A DNA stretch of 64,000 bases from contig JBITNC010000001.1 of assembly GCA_050084985.1 (NCBI GenBank), positions 180,482,001 to 180,546,000 of the forward strand, written 5' to 3'. Origin of the DNA: Nageia nagi. Lineage: Eukaryota; Pinophyta. The notes beneath the pieces are model-generated. The model did not search any database, had not been told where the DNA came from, and saw nothing but the letters and a program-made list of their open reading frames with translations. The position numbers and the translations under genes are program-made. Below are positions 1 through 13,054 of the stretch, piece after piece (positions within the stretch are counted from its first letter, which is position 1; every line of letters starts with the position of its first letter).

Positions 1-225
1 AGGTATTTTTTAATTGAGGAGGTTAATTTTTAGGGAAGTTCCTTGTAAAGTCGAATTTTAATTTTTTAAATGTTCATGTTTTACCTTTTAAAGAGGTGTA
101 TATTTGTTAGGAGTGCATTTGTTTTAAGCCTAAAAAGAACATTTTTTTACCTTTAAAAAAAAGGGAAGAAAAATTTTTAGAATCAATTTTTTTTTTTTAA
201 AGTTACTTCAATCTCGTTAAAAAAA

Positions 226-910
226 AGACGAAAATGTTTCCATCTATTTGAATAAGATCATTGACCTTAGGATCCAACTTGTTGGTTGTGGTTGCAATTA
301 GATCAACAATGAGTTCATGCTCTTCATGATAGTTATTGATACTAAATTTTATGATAAAAAAGAAGTCCTCTCTTAAAAACCTTTCAAGGCTCCTTTTAAA
401 ACATGAAGAAACTTTTAACAAAAAAGTATTGATCTTTTCTCTAAAGGATAATAATGTTGCTCTAGGAGCAACCCAAATTTCTTTCAAGAAGAAGTTTAAG
501 CATCAAAAGAATTATTTTCTTGCTACCTCTAAGAAGTTTGAAAAGAAAAAAAATTATAACTACAAAGATATGAAAAGGGCAAGGCAAACAAACCAAATCC
601 CAAGAAAACATTTAATGGTAATTATAACTTTTTTGGTGGCTATGGTCATAAAAAATTTGATTATTACAAGAAGAAAAGAGAAGAAAACAACAAGAAAAAT
701 GAAAATGTGAAAAACTTTAAAGGGAAGAAAAATATGAAAGTTGGTTTTATTTCTACTATTTACTCCATGTTTAGTATTTTCTCAGTTGATTCAATTATTG
801 ACTTTGGATGTACTAATCATTTATGTTTTGAAAATGACAAGTTTAAAAATTTTCATAAGCATAAAAAGGATGCAATTATAATAGATGATAATTCAATCTT
901 TGAAGTCTAA
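226..910 (+). pseudogene. copia gag C-terminus and protease remnant
   Basis: A lysine-rich stretch contains a decayed CCHC knuckle around 610-665 (GGYGHKKFDYYK), in which cysteines have become phenylalanine or tyrosine. The open stretch at 707-910 carries the copia protease signature DSGCTNH as DFGCTNHL around 800-825, so the catalytic Ser/Thr-Gly context is altered. In the family this part packages RNA and cleaves the polyprotein. Here it cannot be functional, since stops and frame changes precede and follow it. Confidence 0.75.
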
Positions 911-1154
911 GGGATTGGGAGTGTGTTGATTCACGAAAAGTTTCTTGAAAATATGCTTTATGTGTATAAGCTCATAATGAACCTTCTTTCCATAATTTAA
1001 GTTGTAAGAAAATGATACTTATTTGAGTTCAACTCACACTCTTAGTGCATTAAGAAGGGACTTACCACTTTGGTGAAAGGATTGGTAAAAGGTGATCTCT
1101 ATATTATGGATCAAGTTCCAACAAAGATGTACATGTCTTGCTATGCTTTCTCTA

Positions 1155-1720
1155 AAAAAAATCTTTGGTACTAACATTTAGGGCACCCTAACCATAAAAG
1201 TATTCAAATCACAAAAAATCAAAAACTTGTGAAAGGTTTGCCTTTGATTTCACCCATAATTGATCTATATGAGAAGTGCATCCTAAGCAAGATTAATAGA
1301 AAAAAATTTGAAAAAGATAAAGCAACTAGGGTAACCTAATCTCTTCAACTTATGCATTCAAATTTGACATGTTTGTTTCATACTAAGTCACTTGGAGGAG
1401 CATCTTATGTCTTGCCCTTCATTGATGATTTTAGTAGGATGATATTTGGTTATCTACTTGATCAGAATGATCAAATCTTTGATAGGTTCAAATATTTCAA
1501 GGCATTAGTTGAAAATTAGATTAGCCTTAAAATCAAAATACTAAGATAAGATAATAGGGTGAGTATAACAACAATGAATTTAATCCATATTATGCCAAGT
1601 ACAAGATCAAGAGGTAATTTACGATTCCTTACACTACTCAGTAAAATAATATTTTTGAAAGAAAAAATAAGATAATTATAGAAATGGATAGATGCATGTT
1701 GGAAAATATTCCTAATTTCT
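1155..1720 (+). pseudogene. copia integrase remnant
   Basis: The GAG_pre-integrase motif is visible at about 1160-1200 (HLGHPNHKSIQ, preceded by a stop). It is followed by a decayed zinc-binding segment (LYEKCILSK) and the integrase core start (LPFIDDFSRMIFGYLL) near 1411-1460. A GEYNNNEF segment near 1560-1580 and TPQQN-like and ERKNK-like segments near 1640-1670 mark the rest of the core. In-frame TAG and TAA stops interrupt it. The enzyme would insert element cDNA, but this copy is dead. Confidence 0.8.
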
Positions 1721-2214
1721 TATGGGGTGAAGTTGTGAGCACTATAATTTACACTTTGAATAAGTATCCCACAAAATTTGTTGAAGGTAAAAATCTTTTT
1801 GAAGTATAAACATAAAAGAAACCTAACATATCTTACTTTAGGGTGTTTGATTGTGAAGCATTATCCTATATTATTTTTAAGAAAAGAAAAAAGTTGGATA
1901 AAAGAGCTAAAAAATGCATCTTTGTGAGCTATGATAGTTAACATAGAGGCTACAAGATCTACTCTCCATTCTATAGAGTAGTGTTTATATTAAGGGATGT
2001 AAAGTTTAATGAACTTCTTGAAGAATCTGCTATTAATAAGGATGTTGATTATTTAGATGACTTTTTAGCTGCACCTATCTAGTTTGATATCAATGTAAAT
2101 AAGTCACTTCAGGAGAAAAATTATCCAACTCAGAGTATAATAAGGAGTATGACCTTAAACAAATTTTTATTTACCAAAATTAATAACAAAAATTAGCCTT
2201 CATTTAAAAAAGCT

Positions 2215-2960
2215 TCAAAGTACGAATGTTAGATGGAATCCATGAAAGTGGAGTATGAGGCACTTATGAAAAATAAAACTTGGGACTTGGTTCTTTATCC
2301 TAATGAGAAAATGTGATTAGCAACAAGTATTGAATCTAGAAGGTCAAGTATAATTCAATTGAAGATATTGAGAAATATAAAGCAAGGTTAGTGGATAAAA
2401 GTTTTGCTCAAAAATACGGAGTTGATTATGAAGAAACCTTTTCTCCTATGGTAAAAATGCCCATTGTCAAAATAATCCTTACTCTTTCAACAACTTAGGA
2501 ATGGAAAGTTTTTCAACTTGACATAAAAAATGTGTTTCTCAATGGTGACTTAGATGTTAAAATCTAAATGAATCAACTATAAGGGTTTGTTGTGAAAGGA
2601 AAAAAGTTCTTTATGTGCAAGTAAAGAAGTCCTTGTTGGACTTAAGCAAGCACCTAGAGCTTGGTACAAGAAGATTTCAAGTTATTTTGTGAACATTGGA
2701 TTCTACAAGTGCTTCTTTGACTCTGATTAATATGCGCTCAATCAAGGTAAAGATTTGGTTTTAATTTTCCTTTACGTGGATGATCTTTTGATTATTGGGA
2801 ATAATGATGAAATCATCTAAGAGTGTATATCCAAACTAAAGGTAATATTTGAAATGATTGATCTTGATCTCTCGCATTACTACCTTGGAATGTAAGTGTA
2901 CCAATACAAGGATTATACTTATCTTAGTTAATCCAAGTATATATTAGACATTTTGTAAAC
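2215..2960 (+). pseudogene. copia reverse transcriptase remnant
   Basis: Recognisable blocks in order: KYKARLV-like (about 2370-2395), KVFQLDIKNVFLNGDL (about 2505-2555), LKQAPRAWYKK (about 2640-2675), and the catalytic motif FLYVDDLLIIG with YVDD at 2773-2784. After that comes YLGM near 2880. Several frame shifts and stops occur. The polymerase motif itself is preserved, which makes assignment to Ty1/copia secure despite the decay. Confidence 0.88.
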
Positions 2961-3414
2961 AATTCCTCATAAGCTTTAAAAATATGATGCAATACTGCAA
3001 AGTCGTTGCTAACAAACATTTGACAAAAAAACAATGATAATAAGCATCTGACAAAAAAACATTCATTCTTAACAAATGCAACATTTAGAGCTCTACCTCG
3101 CTACAAAGTCCTTAAATAATTAACAGAGACAGAATTATCTGCTCTAGAACAAGGTGCTGCAACAATAATATAGATGCGATCCAAATCTGTATGTGACAAA
3201 CTTTCACATCTCCAGAGTCTTATTATTGAATGATACTGAATAGCATGAAACCCACAAAATAAAATGGGTCATGAGGGGTATTTGGAGACAACATAGATGA
3301 AAACCTAAAGCATCATTTGAATGAGAATAGTTTCAGAAATAAGAAAAGGTTGTCGTGAAAGAAACCCTGCCACAGAAAAACTGTAGTATGATATGCTTGT
3401 TTTTGTAGATGCAA
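2961..3414. other. Spacer between copia remnant and OPR stop codon
   Basis: No coding sequence is seen. It should hold the 3' UTR of the reverse-strand OPR gene. A near-consensus polyadenylation-like AATAAT occurs on the minus strand near 3220-3228, about 190 bases after the stop, but the cleavage site cannot be fixed from sequence alone. Confidence 0.4.
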
Positions 3415-4922
<1,508 letters not shown>

Positions 4923-5040
4923 TTCCTTGTGCGATTAGGATGGGTGTTCACTCCTCGTTTGTGGGACGGATGGGCAGAGATAGAGGGAGAGGGAGGGTCG
5001 GATGTTCGAAGATCTGGAATCGTATTGGATTCAAGTGTTG

Positions 5041-5047
5041 ATTTATA
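5041..5047 (-). promoter_or_regulatory. Probable TATA box of the OPR gene
   Basis: On the minus strand the sequence reads CCCTATAAATC, about 120 bases upstream of the OPR start codon at 4922. That spacing allows a 5' UTR of roughly 90 nt, usual for a plant gene. Assignment rests on position and consensus only. Confidence 0.55.
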
Positions 5048-5066
5048 GGGCAGGAATGGTGGTCAA

Positions 5067-5218
5067 TGACGATAGGAATGACGTTCGTCTTCAGAAGGAC
5101 TCAGACACCATCATTGGTAAGAAAAACTTCTTAGATGACGATAGCGATGACGTTTGTCTGGACTTAGACACCATACCAAAATCTCTCTGTTTTTTTCTTT
5201 TCAATTTTGGTCATGACG
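5067..5218. promoter_or_regulatory. Cluster of five TGACG elements upstream of OPR
   Basis: TGACG occurs on the plus strand at 5067, 5079, 5136, 5148 and 5214. Three of these continue as TGACGT, containing the ACGT core of bZIP sites. The first two and the next two are paired with 12-base spacing inside an imperfect direct duplication (about 5066-5110 and 5135-5173). TGA-class bZIP factors bind TGACG and are known to activate OPR genes after oxylipin or xenobiotic stress in Arabidopsis. The role here is inferred from position just upstream of the TATA box. Confidence 0.5.
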
Positions 5219-5267
5219 TTTTATGTCGCATTTATGTATATTGACTGTATTTATCTTAAATTTGTCA

Positions 5268-5515
5268 TGTTAATAAATTAAGTTATATGTATAATGATAT
5301 TTTATCTAGAAAGTTAATATTAGTTAAGAGGTTAGAATTATTTAAGTAAATAGAGATTGTGTGAGTTTATATGTATCTATTCATAGTTATCATGTGAAAA
5401 TGTTATTTTGGAGTTAGAAGATAACTATGTTGGTTGTGTTCAACATTATCTTTTTTTTTTTGGTATAAATATGCTCATATAGCATAATGAATCTATTGCA
5501 TTTTGAGTTCTTATA
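5268..5515 (+). repeat. Possible short copia LTR
   Basis: The segment begins TGTTAATAAATT, has a TATAAAT at about 5464-5470, and ends TTCTTATA directly before TTGTGTCAGAGCT. That junction resembles the usual LTR end plus the initiator-Met tRNA primer site (TGGTATCAGAGC). No partner LTR was found, so this is either a 5' LTR of a lost element or chance. Bases 5516-5644 after it show nothing clear. Confidence 0.35.
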
Positions 5516-5644
5516 TTGTGTCAGAGCTATATGATACATTCAAGGGTTGATGAGTTCATCCTCCCAACTAATTATGTGCAAAAGCGTTCAGACTTTACTT
5601 CTACGTAATCACCCTCCATTATAGCCACATTCTTAAAACAATTG

Positions 5645-6263
5645 CAAGAGTAATCCACATTAAGAGAAGGGTGGGAGAGTATATTCTTTCCCAAAATTCA
5701 ATGTGCATGAAGATAAGTTAAAATGATTGATATCAAGAATAAATGCAAATAAAATGTCTATGCATGATAAATATAAATACACTAAATGATATGCAATTTG
5801 ACCATGAATTGATATATATATATATAGAATTTTTGAATTGGGGCACTAAGCAATCATTCACTTAGTTCTAAATCAAGGATGAAATGAAATTCATCATAAA
5901 ATACTTTATGAATCTGTTAGAAGATGAACGTACTAATCAATTACGTTGTTAACTCTCTTCCAAAATGTAGTGAAATCTCAATGATTTTAGAGGCATTAAG
6001 ACATTTCACCCAAAAATTTAGGGGTTATCATCAAATATTGACGATGATTAAGCTTGTACCCATTTGTTAGAAACTAAAATAGAAATTTAACAAAAAGAAT
6101 TGCATGGAATACACATAAAATACCTATTTTTAAAGAAACAAATTATTTTGGGAGCTTTAAGATAAAACTAGGGTACTTGAATAGCTCTCAAGATCGTAAT
6201 ATCTAACAAGAACAAGGCCTTGGTGACCTTGCATCCTAAAATAGGGTCATGGGAGGCCTTAAC
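5645..6263 (+). repeat. 2.3 kb LTR-like repeat, copy A, part 1
   Basis: Homologous to 21506-22103 of copy B (starting at AGAGTAATCCACAT), at roughly 90 percent identity by eye. It ends in the target duplication TTAAC (6259-6263), where the chromovirus-like element inserted. No coding sequence is visible. The repeat is probably a long LTR, because its far right end abuts a Met-tRNA-like primer site. Confidence 0.75.
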
Positions 6264-7369
6264 TGCAATATCCCCAAAACTCACAAAATGCGATTTTTGT
6301 TAAAGTGTAATATTCCAAGTTGAAATATCACTACTTAAGAATTTATATATATTTTTATATTTTTCTAACTAACTCAATTCAAATCAGATTTACAAATTGA
6401 ACAAGAAATAGAGCCAGGAATGAATTTTATTCTTCAAGAGTTGGGATGTCCCAAATGGACAAGTACAATACTCAAGCAAAAATACCCAAATGCTCAAGAA
6501 GGGGGACGTTTGCCCTCACAAGGTAGATTTGGATGATTTGGCCCTGCAAGTTCTTCAACCTCTTCTCCCCAATGGTAGACGAGCCTCCTCACATTGATTC
6601 GACTGGTCTGGATCTAGGATGTGCCTCCTCACATTGATTTGGTAGGTTAGATCTGGATCTAGAATATGGCTGCACTGGCTGGATATGGATCTGCCCCACT
6701 GGCTGGATCTGGATCAAGGATGAAATAGTTCCACCACACTGGCTCGAACTATTCCAATAAATCCACCTCACTAGCTCGAGCTACTCTAGCAACTCCACCT
6801 CATTGGCTCGAGCTACTATCCTAGCTTAGGTAAGAACTCCTCCACACTGGCTCGAGCTCTCCCACTAAGCTAGCTGGAAACCTGCAACTCCACTAGCTGC
6901 TAACCCCTGAAAAGAGATAAACTCTGATGATCTTCAAGCATGCCCCCAAATGATGCTTTCCATCTCCTTTTATAACAAGATCTCTCATACCTTGGAATCA
7001 TCCAAAGTGCAACATCCCTCTTCTGGTGTCTAGGGATAACAAATTAAATCATCTAGGGACCCAGGAAGCCCAACATCCCATAATTGTTGCCTAGAGATGC
7101 CAAATTACAAGATCAATGGCTCATAAATGCAACACCCCATTATGAGAGACTAATATTGCATTAATTACAAATAATTGAGCCAGATTAATTAAATAAAATC
7201 CAAGGGTGAGTGCCTCAAGGGTATCTTTAGCCTTGGTTACAGAAATAAATGCAAAATATTAATAAAATACTCCTAAATTAATTTATTTTTGGTTTTCTCC
7301 TCCTTTGCCATGAATGTCACACTCCAACAAGAGAGAAAGTGGACATTTTACAAATTTGGGGACATTACA
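6264..7369 (-). repeat. 3' LTR of the chromovirus-like element
   Basis: Runs TGCAATATCC to GACATTACA on the plus strand and matches 9607-10711 almost base for base. It contains a run of short diverged repeats around CACTGGCTCGAGCT (about 6580-6880). A polypurine tract on the minus strand (AAGAAGGGGAGGC, about 7371-7383) abuts it internally, marking this copy as the 3' LTR. Confidence 0.92.
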
Positions 7370-7487
7370 AGCCTCCCCTTCTTGAATTTCTTGTCCCCAA
7401 GCAACTCAAGATAAATTGGCCCTTCTCTTTCCCATCCTGAAAAGTTGTAATGCGGATGAAAGAACAAGGAGAAAGAGTTTCAATTTT

Positions 7488-7814
7488 CTATTGCAAGTGA
7501 TGGCCAAAATGTCTACCTTCATAGCTCCACAACCCAATGTCCAAGTCCTGAATGAAATCAAGGAGTGCTAGTGGGTTATCTTCTATCCAGGACTGCATCA
7601 CATGGTGGGAGGGAGAATCTCCAATTTTAGCAAGCATGAATACATTCATCCCAACATCCCAATGGTCTAAGTGGCTGAGTGGTTCACAAGGAAAAGTATG
7701 ATGAAGTAATACCAAATCTCCAATCCCTCTATTTCTCATTTTAAGCAAGATGATGGACAATTTGTCCCAAAAACTTTTGCAGCAATATACTTGTAACAGG
7801 GACATATATGCCAA
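7488..7814 (-). pseudogene. Unrecognised tail of the chromovirus-like interior
   Basis: An open stretch of 108 codons begins at MAYMSLLQVY and ends at GHHLQ. It lies between the protease and the 3' LTR, where the end of pol would be expected. I do not recognise a domain. It may be the last part of pol left by the deletion that removed RT and integrase, whose breakpoint would lie between 7814 and 8043. Confidence 0.35.
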
Positions 7815-8042
7815 AGAGAAGTAAATCTAACCAACAAGTATTATCACTTGTTTCCAATCTTCAATCAACCTCCAACTTATTATCCAGAAAAAGAACACTC
7901 TTAACCAATTCGTTAGTGGTTGAGCAAATGTGGGCATGTTACCTTGGGACTTTATGATGTCTTGCATGGTAGTTCTGTTTGGGACATGAGGAATGATTCG
8001 ATGTTGCTGCTTTGGATCTTCTATTACTTCTAATCGATGGGC

Positions 8043-9125
8043 TTATGAAGTGGCCCTATTGCTACCTTGTAATCCTCTCATGATGACCTCCTTTCCATTT
8101 GCTAGGAACTTCATTTCCAAGGTGTCATAATTTTTCCTAATCTCCCCCAAAGTTTTTAGCCATTGAATTCCAAAGACCATGTGCAAGGTCCCTCCCATGG
8201 GATATACATAGAAATCACTTCTCATGGAGTAATTTTTGGTCTCAACTGGAAGTTGTCTAATCACCTTATTGCAAAATGAGATCTGGCTGTTAGCATTGGC
8301 CACATTAAATCCTTCAAAAACATCCATCCTTACTCCTTTCTCAGTAGCAAACAAAGCATCAATGAAGTTGTGAGATGCCCCTCCATCGATAAGAATAGTC
8401 ACTTCTTCTCCTAGAACTCTTCCTTGAATGCATAATGTGGGGTAATGGGGTGCTCCACTAATGGTGGCCAAGGTGCCGTGAGTGGAAAACTCTTCCACAA
8501 ATTCTAAAATGCTCCATAGATCTGATTCAGGTTCCTCCATCTCCACTACCTCTACATAATTGAGCTGCACCTTCCCATTGTAGTGATGGCCTAGCTCCCA
8601 TGATCCTCTACAGATAAAGCACATTTTCCTTCTTCTCATTTCAAAATGTGAGATCTTTCGATCCCTCTGTGTCTGCTCCAACAGCCATACATTTCTCCTT
8701 GGTGGAGACGTGAGCCTTCCTTGGCTCCCATTTGTTTTACTTGCTGGCATAATTTGTTGCTGGGGTGGCTACGTCCTTCCTTGATTACTCTTTCCTCGAG
8801 TCAAACTGGTTGATTTAAGTGCTACGACCCTTCTGATTGCCTCATCAAGATCATTTGGCTCAAATGCTTTGATAGATGCTCTGATAATTTCATTCAAACC
8901 CTCCATGAACATAGCCATCCTTATAGCTTCTGATAGATCTGAAACCATAACAAAAATATTCATAAACTCATCTACATATTCTTCAATTGTACCTTTCTGT
9001 TGGATCTTGGTGAACTCATGGAAGTAACTTTCTTTAGTTTTCTTTTCAAAATGTTCTAGCAACCTTTGGCAATGGCTCCTTAAAGATAAGTGGGTGTCCT
9101 CCTTGTCCTCCCTCCAATTATCCAT
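8043..9125 (-). pseudogene. Gypsy gag and protease, one internal stop
   Basis: One minus-strand frame runs from 9125 to 8043 with a single TAG near 8769. The first part is a retrotransposon gag domain (SYFHEFTKIQQKGTIEEYVDEF, FMEGLNEIIRASI). The second holds a knuckle CFICRGSWELGHHYNGK, in which the last cysteine is replaced, and a retropepsin ILIDGGASHNFID, where the usual DSG/DTG is DGG. FGIQWLKTLG further on is the flap-side motif usual in plant chromoviruses. An upstream gag start in another frame (ATG at 9436) is broken by a TAG at 9328-9326. Confidence 0.85.
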
Positions 9126-9593
9126 GAAATTCTTGGAAAGATATGATGTTTATGTACTCTACTAGTTTGGCCATGTACTCATTGAACAATTGGTCGAGCC
9201 TCTCCTGATGTCTTCGATAGATCTCCTCTGGATCTTCCTCTTTTCTGAAAAGAGGCATAGGTGGAATAGGTACAGACTTCTGGTAACGAGATCTAGCCCC
9301 AGATGAGCTCTCTCCTTGGCCATTTCTATTCTCCCAGCTGGGTGGTGGAGTCTAGTTCCCTCTTTGGGATGTGAGTATCTGCAATTACTCTCATCTTCCT
9401 TAATGCATCCAAGATGGCTATGTTAGAATCGACCATGTTCCCTTATCTAGCTTCCTCCCACTCTTCAGATCCCTCCAAATCTGTTACGTCTCTCTCCTCC
9501 AATCTCGATTGGTAATCAGGATCACTTCTTCCTCTCAAGTAGTAATTATGGATCTTGGGTAGCATGAGCTAATACAGGCTGGTAGGAAAACTA

Positions 9594-9606
9594 GCTCTGA
9601 TACCAC
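9594..9606 (-). other. Primer-binding site (initiator Met tRNA type)
   Basis: The minus strand reads GTGGTATCAGAGC immediately inside the 5' LTR. TGGTATCAGAGC is the standard complement of plant initiator-methionine tRNA used to prime minus-strand synthesis. It fixes the element's orientation. Confidence 0.9.
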
Positions 9607-10711
9607 TATAATATCCCCAAAACTCACAAAATGCAATTTTTGTTAAAGTGTAATATTCCAAGTTGAAATATCACTACTTAGGAATTTATATATATTTTTA
9701 TATTTTTCTAACTAGCTCAATTCAAATTAGATCTACAAATTGAATAAGAAATAGAGCCAGAAATGAATTTTATTCTTCAAGAGCTGGGACGTCCCAAATG
9801 GACAAGTACAATACTCAAGGAAAAATACCCAAATGCTCAAGAAGGGGGACATTTGCCCTCACAAGGTAGATTTGGATGATCTGGCCCTACAACTTCTTCA
9901 ACCTCTTCTCCCCAATGCTGGACGAGCCTCCTCACACTGATTTGGTTGGTCTAGATCTAGGACATGCCTCCTCACACTAATTTGGTAGGTTAGATCTAGA
10001 TCTAGAATATGGCCGCATTGGCTAGATTTGGATCTGCTCCATTGGCTGGATCTGGATCAGGGATGAAATAGTTCCACCACACTGGCTCAAATTATTCTAG
10101 TAACTCCACCTCATTGGCTCGAGCTACTCTAGCAACTCCACCTCACTGGCTCGAGCTACTATCCTAGCTTAGGTAAGAACTCCTCCACACTGGCTCGAGC
10201 TCTCCCACTAAGCTAGCTGGAAACCTGCAACTCCACTAGCTGCTAACCCCTGAAAAGAGATAAACTCTGATGATCTTCAAGCATGCCCCCAAATGATGCT
10301 TTCCATCTCCTTTTATAACAAGATCTCTCATACCTTGGAATCATCCAAAGTGCAACATCCCTCTTCTGGTGTCTAGGGATAACAAATTAAATCATCTAGG
10401 GACCCAGGAAGCCCAACATCCCATAATTGTTGCCTAGAGATGCCAAATTACAAGATCAATGGCTCATAAATGCAACACCCCATTATGAGAGACTAATATT
10501 GCATTAATTACAAATAATTGAGCTAGATAAATTAAATAAAATCCAAGGGTGAGTGCCTCAAGGGTCTCTTTAGCCTTGGTTACAGAAATAAATGCAAAAT
10601 ATTAACAAAATACTCCTAAATTAATTTATTTTTGGTTTCTCCTCCTTTGCCATGAACGTCACACTCCAAGAGGAGAGAAAGTGGACGTTTTACAAATTTG
10701 GAGACATTACA
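9607..10711 (-). repeat. 5' LTR of the chromovirus-like element
   Basis: Partner of 6264-7369. The terminal CA on the minus strand next to the primer site has mutated to TA. The other end keeps GACATTACA before the target duplication TTAAC. The same CTGGCTCGAGCT-rich block is present (about 9940-10200). Confidence 0.92.
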
Positions 10712-10716
10712 TTAAC

Positions 10717-12128
10717 CTCGATGATTTTTTACTTGGTTGAAGTTATGGGGGTTATCCGACTGTAATATCTCCACAAATTCTTTAAAAATACTTAATAAAT
10801 TTCTTATGATATTGGATTTGCAAAATATTTTTGAAGAGGTTCAAAGGCTTAGCCAATAGAAATATTTTGAAGTTTTTTTGAAGATATGCTTTGACTTTCA
10901 GATCTTGATATTGCTTGCTCTTGAGAAGAATATTTGATCATAACAAGAATTGATTTGTTAGGAGATGATCACCATAAGAATTGATGATTTGAGATTAATT
11001 TGTCTCTTCCTTTTATATCTTACAAAATAAATAATAAAAGACACATTAGCCAACGTTCCACAAATTAAGGATAATTCTATTGAAATTCACCTTTTCCAAA
11101 ATAAATTACATTTAAATACCTAAATATTAATTTATAATAAATCAAAAATTAAAATTAGGTATCTATAGTTTGACCCCCTTGGATATGTAATGGCCAAAAT
11201 CAAGACTATATATCCTAAGTGAGAAAAGAAAAATATATTATAATTTTTGTAATACTTTCCTAACTTACTAATGATTTGATGACCATGGAATTCATTATTT
11301 TTCATCTTTTGAAATTCATTATTTTTCATCTTTCTTCATGTACCTTTTTGCTTGAGATTGCTTATGACCTTATGAGAGCCAAGGGATACAAAGAAAAAAT
11401 GAAATTGCAAGTTTCTTGAAAGGGGATTCAAATGTTCAGAGCGATTTATTATTTTCCTAGGGGATCATGAGGGACATTATATAATATTAATAGTGTTCAA
11501 GTACCCTACCTTATTAGCAAATAACATAAAAAAGAAATATGATATAGGAGAATAAATACATGATATATAATTTGACATACGTGACATAGTAAGAGATATT
11601 CATGAAAATGACATTCATAGTATAACATGATGAATAATGACTAGCATGTGAAAGTGTGATGAACATGAGATGAACTAACATAATTATGTATGAATCCATG
11701 ATCATGAATAGGTATGTACTAATCATGAATGACTATGATAGGCATACATCCAAAATGAATATAAAAATGGATAAAAACATCTACTTGAAGAATTTATTCT
11801 AATCTTACCCTTCACTAAGGTTTGAAGTGCATAATGGATATTTCATTACCCCAAAGATCAAAATGGGTGGTCACCATACCCAAATGAGGATAAAGACTTG
11901 ATTGAAAAGCTAGTATTCATCATATTTCCAAAGTATACATGAAATAATCTAAAAAATGAGTAGTAACATGATATCATTATGGGATTTCTATTATGGGTCT
12001 TCTTGGTGCCTTAAAGACCAAAATAGGTGAAAAATATGATAGTCTTAAAATGATCCAAAAATGGATCATATGTTTTAAGAAAAAAATTATTAGAGAAAGC
12101 ATTTTGTGAGTGTTAATGTTTTGATGAT
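10717..12128 (+). repeat. 2.3 kb LTR-like repeat, copy A, part 2
   Basis: Continues part 1 and matches copy B at about 22105-23565. Copy A lacks roughly 90 bases present in B at about 22148-22240. It ends with ATGAT (12124-12128), the target duplication of gypsy element 1. A minus-strand open stretch at 11514-11726 recurs in copy B at 22960-23202, but it is an AT-rich hydrophobic string and is not counted as a gene. Confidence 0.78.
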
Positions 12129-12962
12129 TGTTAACACATAAAAATGATTTTATGCTTTTAAATCAATAAATTAATGAAATATGCTTAGCCTAACTATATG
12201 TCTTGAATGGATTAAAGTGATAATATCAATGTTTGGCTTGAATATGAATATTGTATGGGTTATCTTGAATATTGCATGAATTATCTTGTTTATTGAGGTG
12301 TTTATCTTAAATCTTGTGAATTAACCTTATTTATGTGGATGCACGCCGACCTATGGGCGGTATTATCTATTATCTATATAAATAAGGGATCTAATAGTAA
12401 GTCCACAATAACAAGGATACACATGATCCCGCGTATGGTCTTGTAAGTGGCTACCCCTTAAGTTATCTCTTGGTATCGCCTACAAGGCTGTGGTTTGTGT
12501 GCTTCCTTACGTGAGCTCTCCTGACATCTGCGATCAATTATGATATTATACTGCTATCTGAGATATCTATACTGAAGATCCAGACCTAACTGAGAGGTCA
12601 AAGCTATCAAAATAAAGGCTGCCAATGCTCCTTCGTGAACGGAAGAACATCGTCGGTGCTATTATATCATTGAAACAAACCGCCCACGGTCCTCTTTTGG
12701 CATCCTTGCAGGTTACAACGCTGTTGGAAAGGTAGCTCATCATCAGTACATCGCCAATATCTGCATCTTTTGTTGTCAGGTACGTTCCGTGAGGTAAGTA
12801 CACAAATTACAGTCTTGGTTGGTACAATTACACTTCTGAATTGGTTATGTTGTTTATTGTTATCTAGAATAAATTGCTATCAGTAGCTTAAATACAGATA
12901 ATATTGAGTTTGTAGATATTTGCCTATTTATTTATTTGCAAATTCAATTTTATTTGTAAACA
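12129..12962 (+). repeat. 5' LTR of gypsy element 1
   Basis: Starts TGTTAACACATAAAA and ends ATTTGTAAACA. A TATA box (CTATATAAATAAGG, 12374-12387) is well placed for the element promoter. Around 12650-12695 are short GC-rich inverted pairs (ACCGCCCACGGTCC type) that recur elsewhere in the element. Confidence 0.95.
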
Positions 12963-12964
12963 TT

Positions 12965-12980
12965 TGGTGAACCTGACGTG
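12965..12980 (+). other. Primer-binding site, TGGTGAACC type
   Basis: TGGTGAACCTGACGTG begins two bases after the 5' LTR. The same site, TGGTGAACCYGACAT or TGGTGAACCC, follows the LTRs at 33381, 35226 and 52402. It should pair with the 3' end of a tRNA, whose identity I cannot state with certainty. Confidence 0.8.
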
Positions 12981-13054
12981 AACTGCACATCATTATACTA
13001 AAACCCTAAAGGTTTTAGTTAAGACTAACATCTATTTTGTGAAGTATTTTGAGT

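Larger units (their letters stand above)
1..2960 (+). mobile_element. Decayed Ty1/copia retrotransposon, gag to RT
   Basis: One diverged copia element can be followed in forward frames with many stops and frameshifts. The order is zinc knuckle, protease, integrase, reverse transcriptase, which is the copia order (integrase before RT). No LTR was identified at either end. The left end may lie outside the window. Homology stops near 2957, inside the region after the RT catalytic motif, so RNase H and the 3' LTR are missing. The first 200 bases are AT-rich and unrecognised. The OPR gene on the opposite strand begins about 450 bases further on. Confidence 0.85.
6264..10711 (-). mobile_element. 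Pol-deleted Ty3/gypsy (chromovirus-like) retrotransposon
   Basis: Two LTRs of 1106 and 1105 bp flank a 2.2 kb interior, all on the minus strand. The insertion is bounded by the 5-bp direct repeat TTAAC (6259-6263 and 10712-10716). Copy B of the host repeat reads GGCCTTAACCTGGATGAT uninterrupted, which confirms the empty site. The interior has a Met-tRNA primer site, gag, a decayed zinc knuckle and protease, and a short tail; RT, RNase H and integrase are absent. The element could only have moved with enzymes supplied in trans, or it lost pol after insertion. Confidence 0.9.

Noticed and set aside
203-487. Minus-strand open frame of 94 codons at the left end
   Set aside because: Antisense shadow of the copia gag remnant; no domain.
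5002-5244. Open frame of 80 codons upstream of OPR
   Set aside because: It lies across the OPR promoter on the other strand, contains the duplicated TGACG block, and has no family resemblance.
5813-5826. (TA)n run
   Set aside because: Short simple repeat within copy A; not informative.
11514-11726. Hydrophobic minus-strand open frame also found at 22960-23202
   Set aside because: Conserved only because the whole 2.3 kb repeat is duplicated; composition is AT-driven and no start context or family is seen.
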